DNA from: Verrucomicrobiota bacterium
GTDB lineage: Bacteria; Verrucomicrobiota; Verrucomicrobiia; Verrucomicrobiales; Akkermansiaceae
NCBI GenBank assembly: GCA_026397695.1
Contig: JAPLUJ010000670.1
Span: 1 to 7,041 of the forward strand
Reading direction: 5' to 3'
Length of the DNA stretch: 7,041 bases
Below the pieces are notes generated by a model, which ran no database searches, had not been told where the DNA came from, and saw nothing but the letters and a program-made list of their open reading frames with translations. Positions within the stretch are counted from its first letter, which is position 1; each line of letters opens with the position of its first letter. Positions 6,301-7,041 of this stretch are shown piece by piece. The translations under genes were made by a program, and so were the position numbers.

Positions 6301-6969
6301 GCACTGTTGGGCGAGGGTCGGTTGGTCACGGGGATCCCGATAGAGATTGATGCGCGCCTTCACCGACTCATCCATGACGTGCCAGGCGTAACCGCCTTGC
6401 ACCTTGCCGTTTTTTGATAGAGGCACCTTGCCTGCGACGATCGGCCGCCCGCCGGGCAAAGCACCGCCGAAAGTCGCCTTATCCGCCAGCGTGATGGTAT
6501 CCCCGGACCACGCGCTAGTGCCGAAATCACGCGCGGTCACAGCGGCCGGGTCGGGGCTGGAGACCAGCCAGCGCCTGAAGCCAATTGAATTACTATCGGT
6601 TGCCGTCTGGGTTTTAGGAGCGTTGTAATCCAGACTGCCGGAAGAAGGATCATAGTCCCACGAGTTCCATACACCCGTGAGGCCGGATTTCCCGGGGCTC
6701 TGGAGAATACCGGATGTGGCGGTAACCGCCTTGTCCGGCCCCAGCGATTGTTGGAGGTCTCCAAGGGCCAGCATCAGCGCCAGACGCGCATTCGCCCGTG
6801 CCACGGCCATGGCCTGAGCTTCGCTACCGGTGCGGAGTGCAAGTGTCGAAAGACTTAGCAAGCCGACCGCCAGAATGGTCAACAGAATCATCAGGCTGAG
6901 CGTCACCACCAAGGCGAAGCCTCGATGGCGGATGCGGGTGGTTTTGCCCGATGTCGCGATTGCTTGCAT
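3373..6969 (-). CDS. Large pseudopilin-like protein (Verru_Chthon cassette protein A / PilX-type N-terminus)
   Basis: The protein has 1198 residues. The N-terminus is prepilin-like: a basic leader (RIRHRG), then a hydrophobic helix starting FALVVTLSLM at Phe18 and running to about residue 45. This predicts cleavage after Gly17 or retention as a membrane anchor. Position 5 after the cleavage site is Val, not the Glu of major pilins, as in GspK and PilX-type minor pilins. Residues 53-86 (ARANARLALMLALGDLQ, then LGPDKAVTAT) match a hallmark of a large verrucomicrobial family. Further family-like segments are DESVKARINL (about 200), LHNPYN (about 435), a LANHALYDGFYFS segment (about 860), a helical LTDSELDTLARRIVDEVK then RGPFLSLSEFVNRR (about 1015-1045), and a C-terminus FGRRVKLVSFRWLSREEI (1181-1198). 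The helical part recalls the helix-hairpin-helix-like region of GspK. ATG 6969 is the only usual start after an in-frame TGA at 7017-7015; no Shine-Dalgarno is visible. It heads the unit with the exported protein. A role in a type II secretion or pilus-like machine is inferred. The exact family label is less sure than the grouping. Confidence 0.8.
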   Translation of the reverse strand: MQAIATSGKTTRIRHRGFALVVTLSLMILLTILAVGLLSLSTLALRTGSEAQAMAVARANARLALMLALGDLQQSLGPDKAVTATSGILQSPGKSGLTGVWNSWDYDPSSGSLDYNAPKTQTATDSNSIGFRRWLVSSPDPAAVTARDFGTSAWSGDTITLADKATFGGALPGGRPIVAGKVPLSKNGKVQGGYAWHVMDESVKARINLYRDPRDQPTLAQQCALLAGHRPDVAVMDQALKFLPKDATRPEYTQAKEGAPKITSLGQVELLGDQNTPRETIRKFRNDVTPYSLGVLADVRKGGLKRDLSSIFEVGASSSAAAALPPEYANKGLYQSTHGITGLSDPKWSILSSYYNSFRKITSINTTPTYSQPPSANLPMPAIGSPPAPPSEFAPVPVILKMQVLFSMVSRNNHWGGPNDTKVHLMYTPLVTLHNPYNVNLSFDIMEVGFQSMPLGFQFTVGSHTNGPVPIPFNWLYAPFAAEGMIRKPIVMKIANWSDYDRSKTSWGTDASYQAAADAESNEAKSGPIIMRPGQTLLCSPYLDPQACFGHGGEGLDGSGSYFFDYANALSRSIKAKPGYTGPFIGLDLDWIDPNGTATMDCNRADPQSNAIQVISSPAVPTRGGSTSFDVNVKIGIGGTTRDYGGIRFEYPSLTDLQNTLRTFTYNTTGLDSFVDWNDPISNHANGKPFALFSAYARTTSGGVNESGVRSTTSVAGNALLNGRFAGKPFLFNNPALPIAMANLHNCKLGTLAYELSLEPVTMSSLNGLLQSDAANRTRCLTGNTTNLGTKSGSYLELPVGPLQTIADFRRSNALASPFAPGFVQPVGNSTASPLMNTGSVSEAGPDGYNLLDHSVLANHALYDGFYFSTFATDGTTPPADVFNGFMDGTRTLAAQAFQPCLPEGTTAQDAAAKLYSAGKPKNDAYQNAACYQMVRGPFNVNSTSVNAWKAKLASMRGCNVPILSLLNGAKTQQASANTPLFPMSLLNSTASDTGIDQATDAGRENRWNGFRQLTDSELDTLARRIVDEVKSRGPFLSLSEFVNRRIGPNSALTQRGALEAAIEAAGINNNRFTNQVPIQTADIADATLYGFKTPAVVTGNPAAGAPGWICQGDLMRVLEPAATVRSDTFVIRVCGESKNGDRLIRVYAEAVCQRIPEYLEPDIAPASGGVTASSVINTKFGRRVKLVSFRWLSREEI

Positions 6970-6985
6970 GGGATATGTAAGGGGA

Positions 6986-7041
6986 TCAGGCCGCCCGATT
7001 CCTTGGGGTGATTTTCATGGCACCTCGCCACCGCATTTCAT
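6986..7041 (-). CDS. Possible 3' end of an upstream minus-strand gene
   Basis: One minus-strand frame is open from the right edge to a TGA at 6988-6986 and would encode a C-terminus reading EMRWRGAMKITPRNRAA, 16 bases before the large gene's ATG. In this family the neighbours upstream are often further pilin-like genes, so a gene ending here is expected. A second frame ends at 7017-7015 and a third stays open, so with only 56 bases the frame cannot be fixed. The basic tail gives no hint of function. Confidence 0.3.
   Translation of the reverse strand, partial: EMRWRGAMKITPRNRAA

Overview
The window looks like chromosome from the Verrucomicrobiota (Verrucomicrobiales-type). The main evidence is a 1198-residue protein with a pilin-like N-terminus, of a kind I recognise as a large, often paralogous family of that phylum (the 'Verru_Chthon cassette' style of protein). 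Directly behind it lies a small exported protein of a type that also looks verrucomicrobial. Species and genus cannot be read from the sequence. There are no RNA genes, insertion sequences, CRISPR arrays or phage genes.

Layout. (1) Bases 1-560, plus strand: the 3' part of a small membrane- or lipid-anchored protein of unknown function, in sequence visibly less GC-rich than the rest. (2) Bases 534-766: a patchwork of five short degenerate tandem-repeat blocks, four with a 7-base period and one with an 8-9-base period. They begin inside the last codons of the left gene and fill much of the gap between two convergent genes; bases 771-902 hold nothing I recognise. (3) Bases 903-2387, minus strand: a radical SAM enzyme with an N-terminal cobalamin-binding-type domain (HpnP-like, DUF4070-like). 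Its start is ambiguous, and a 34-codon upstream ORF with its own Shine-Dalgarno overlaps the chosen start by ATGA. (4) Bases 2646-6969, minus strand: a two-gene unit, the large pseudopilin-like protein followed after 7 bases by an exported 239-residue protein. A fragment of another minus-strand gene may enter from the right edge.

How the genes may work together. The two-gene unit is probably co-transcribed and translationally coupled, giving an inner-membrane protein with a large periplasmic body and a small periplasmic or surface partner. A role in a type II secretion or type IV pilus-like machine is inferred only from the N-terminus and a GspK-like C-terminal segment. The radical SAM gene has the same orientation but is 258 bases away (162 if the longer start is used), so it may or may not share the transcript. 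I see no functional link between it and the pseudopilin pair.

No new defence or mobile system is evident. The most unusual parts are the mixed heptamer repeat patch between the convergent genes and two odd translation-start arrangements, at 3362-3384 and 2384-2497.
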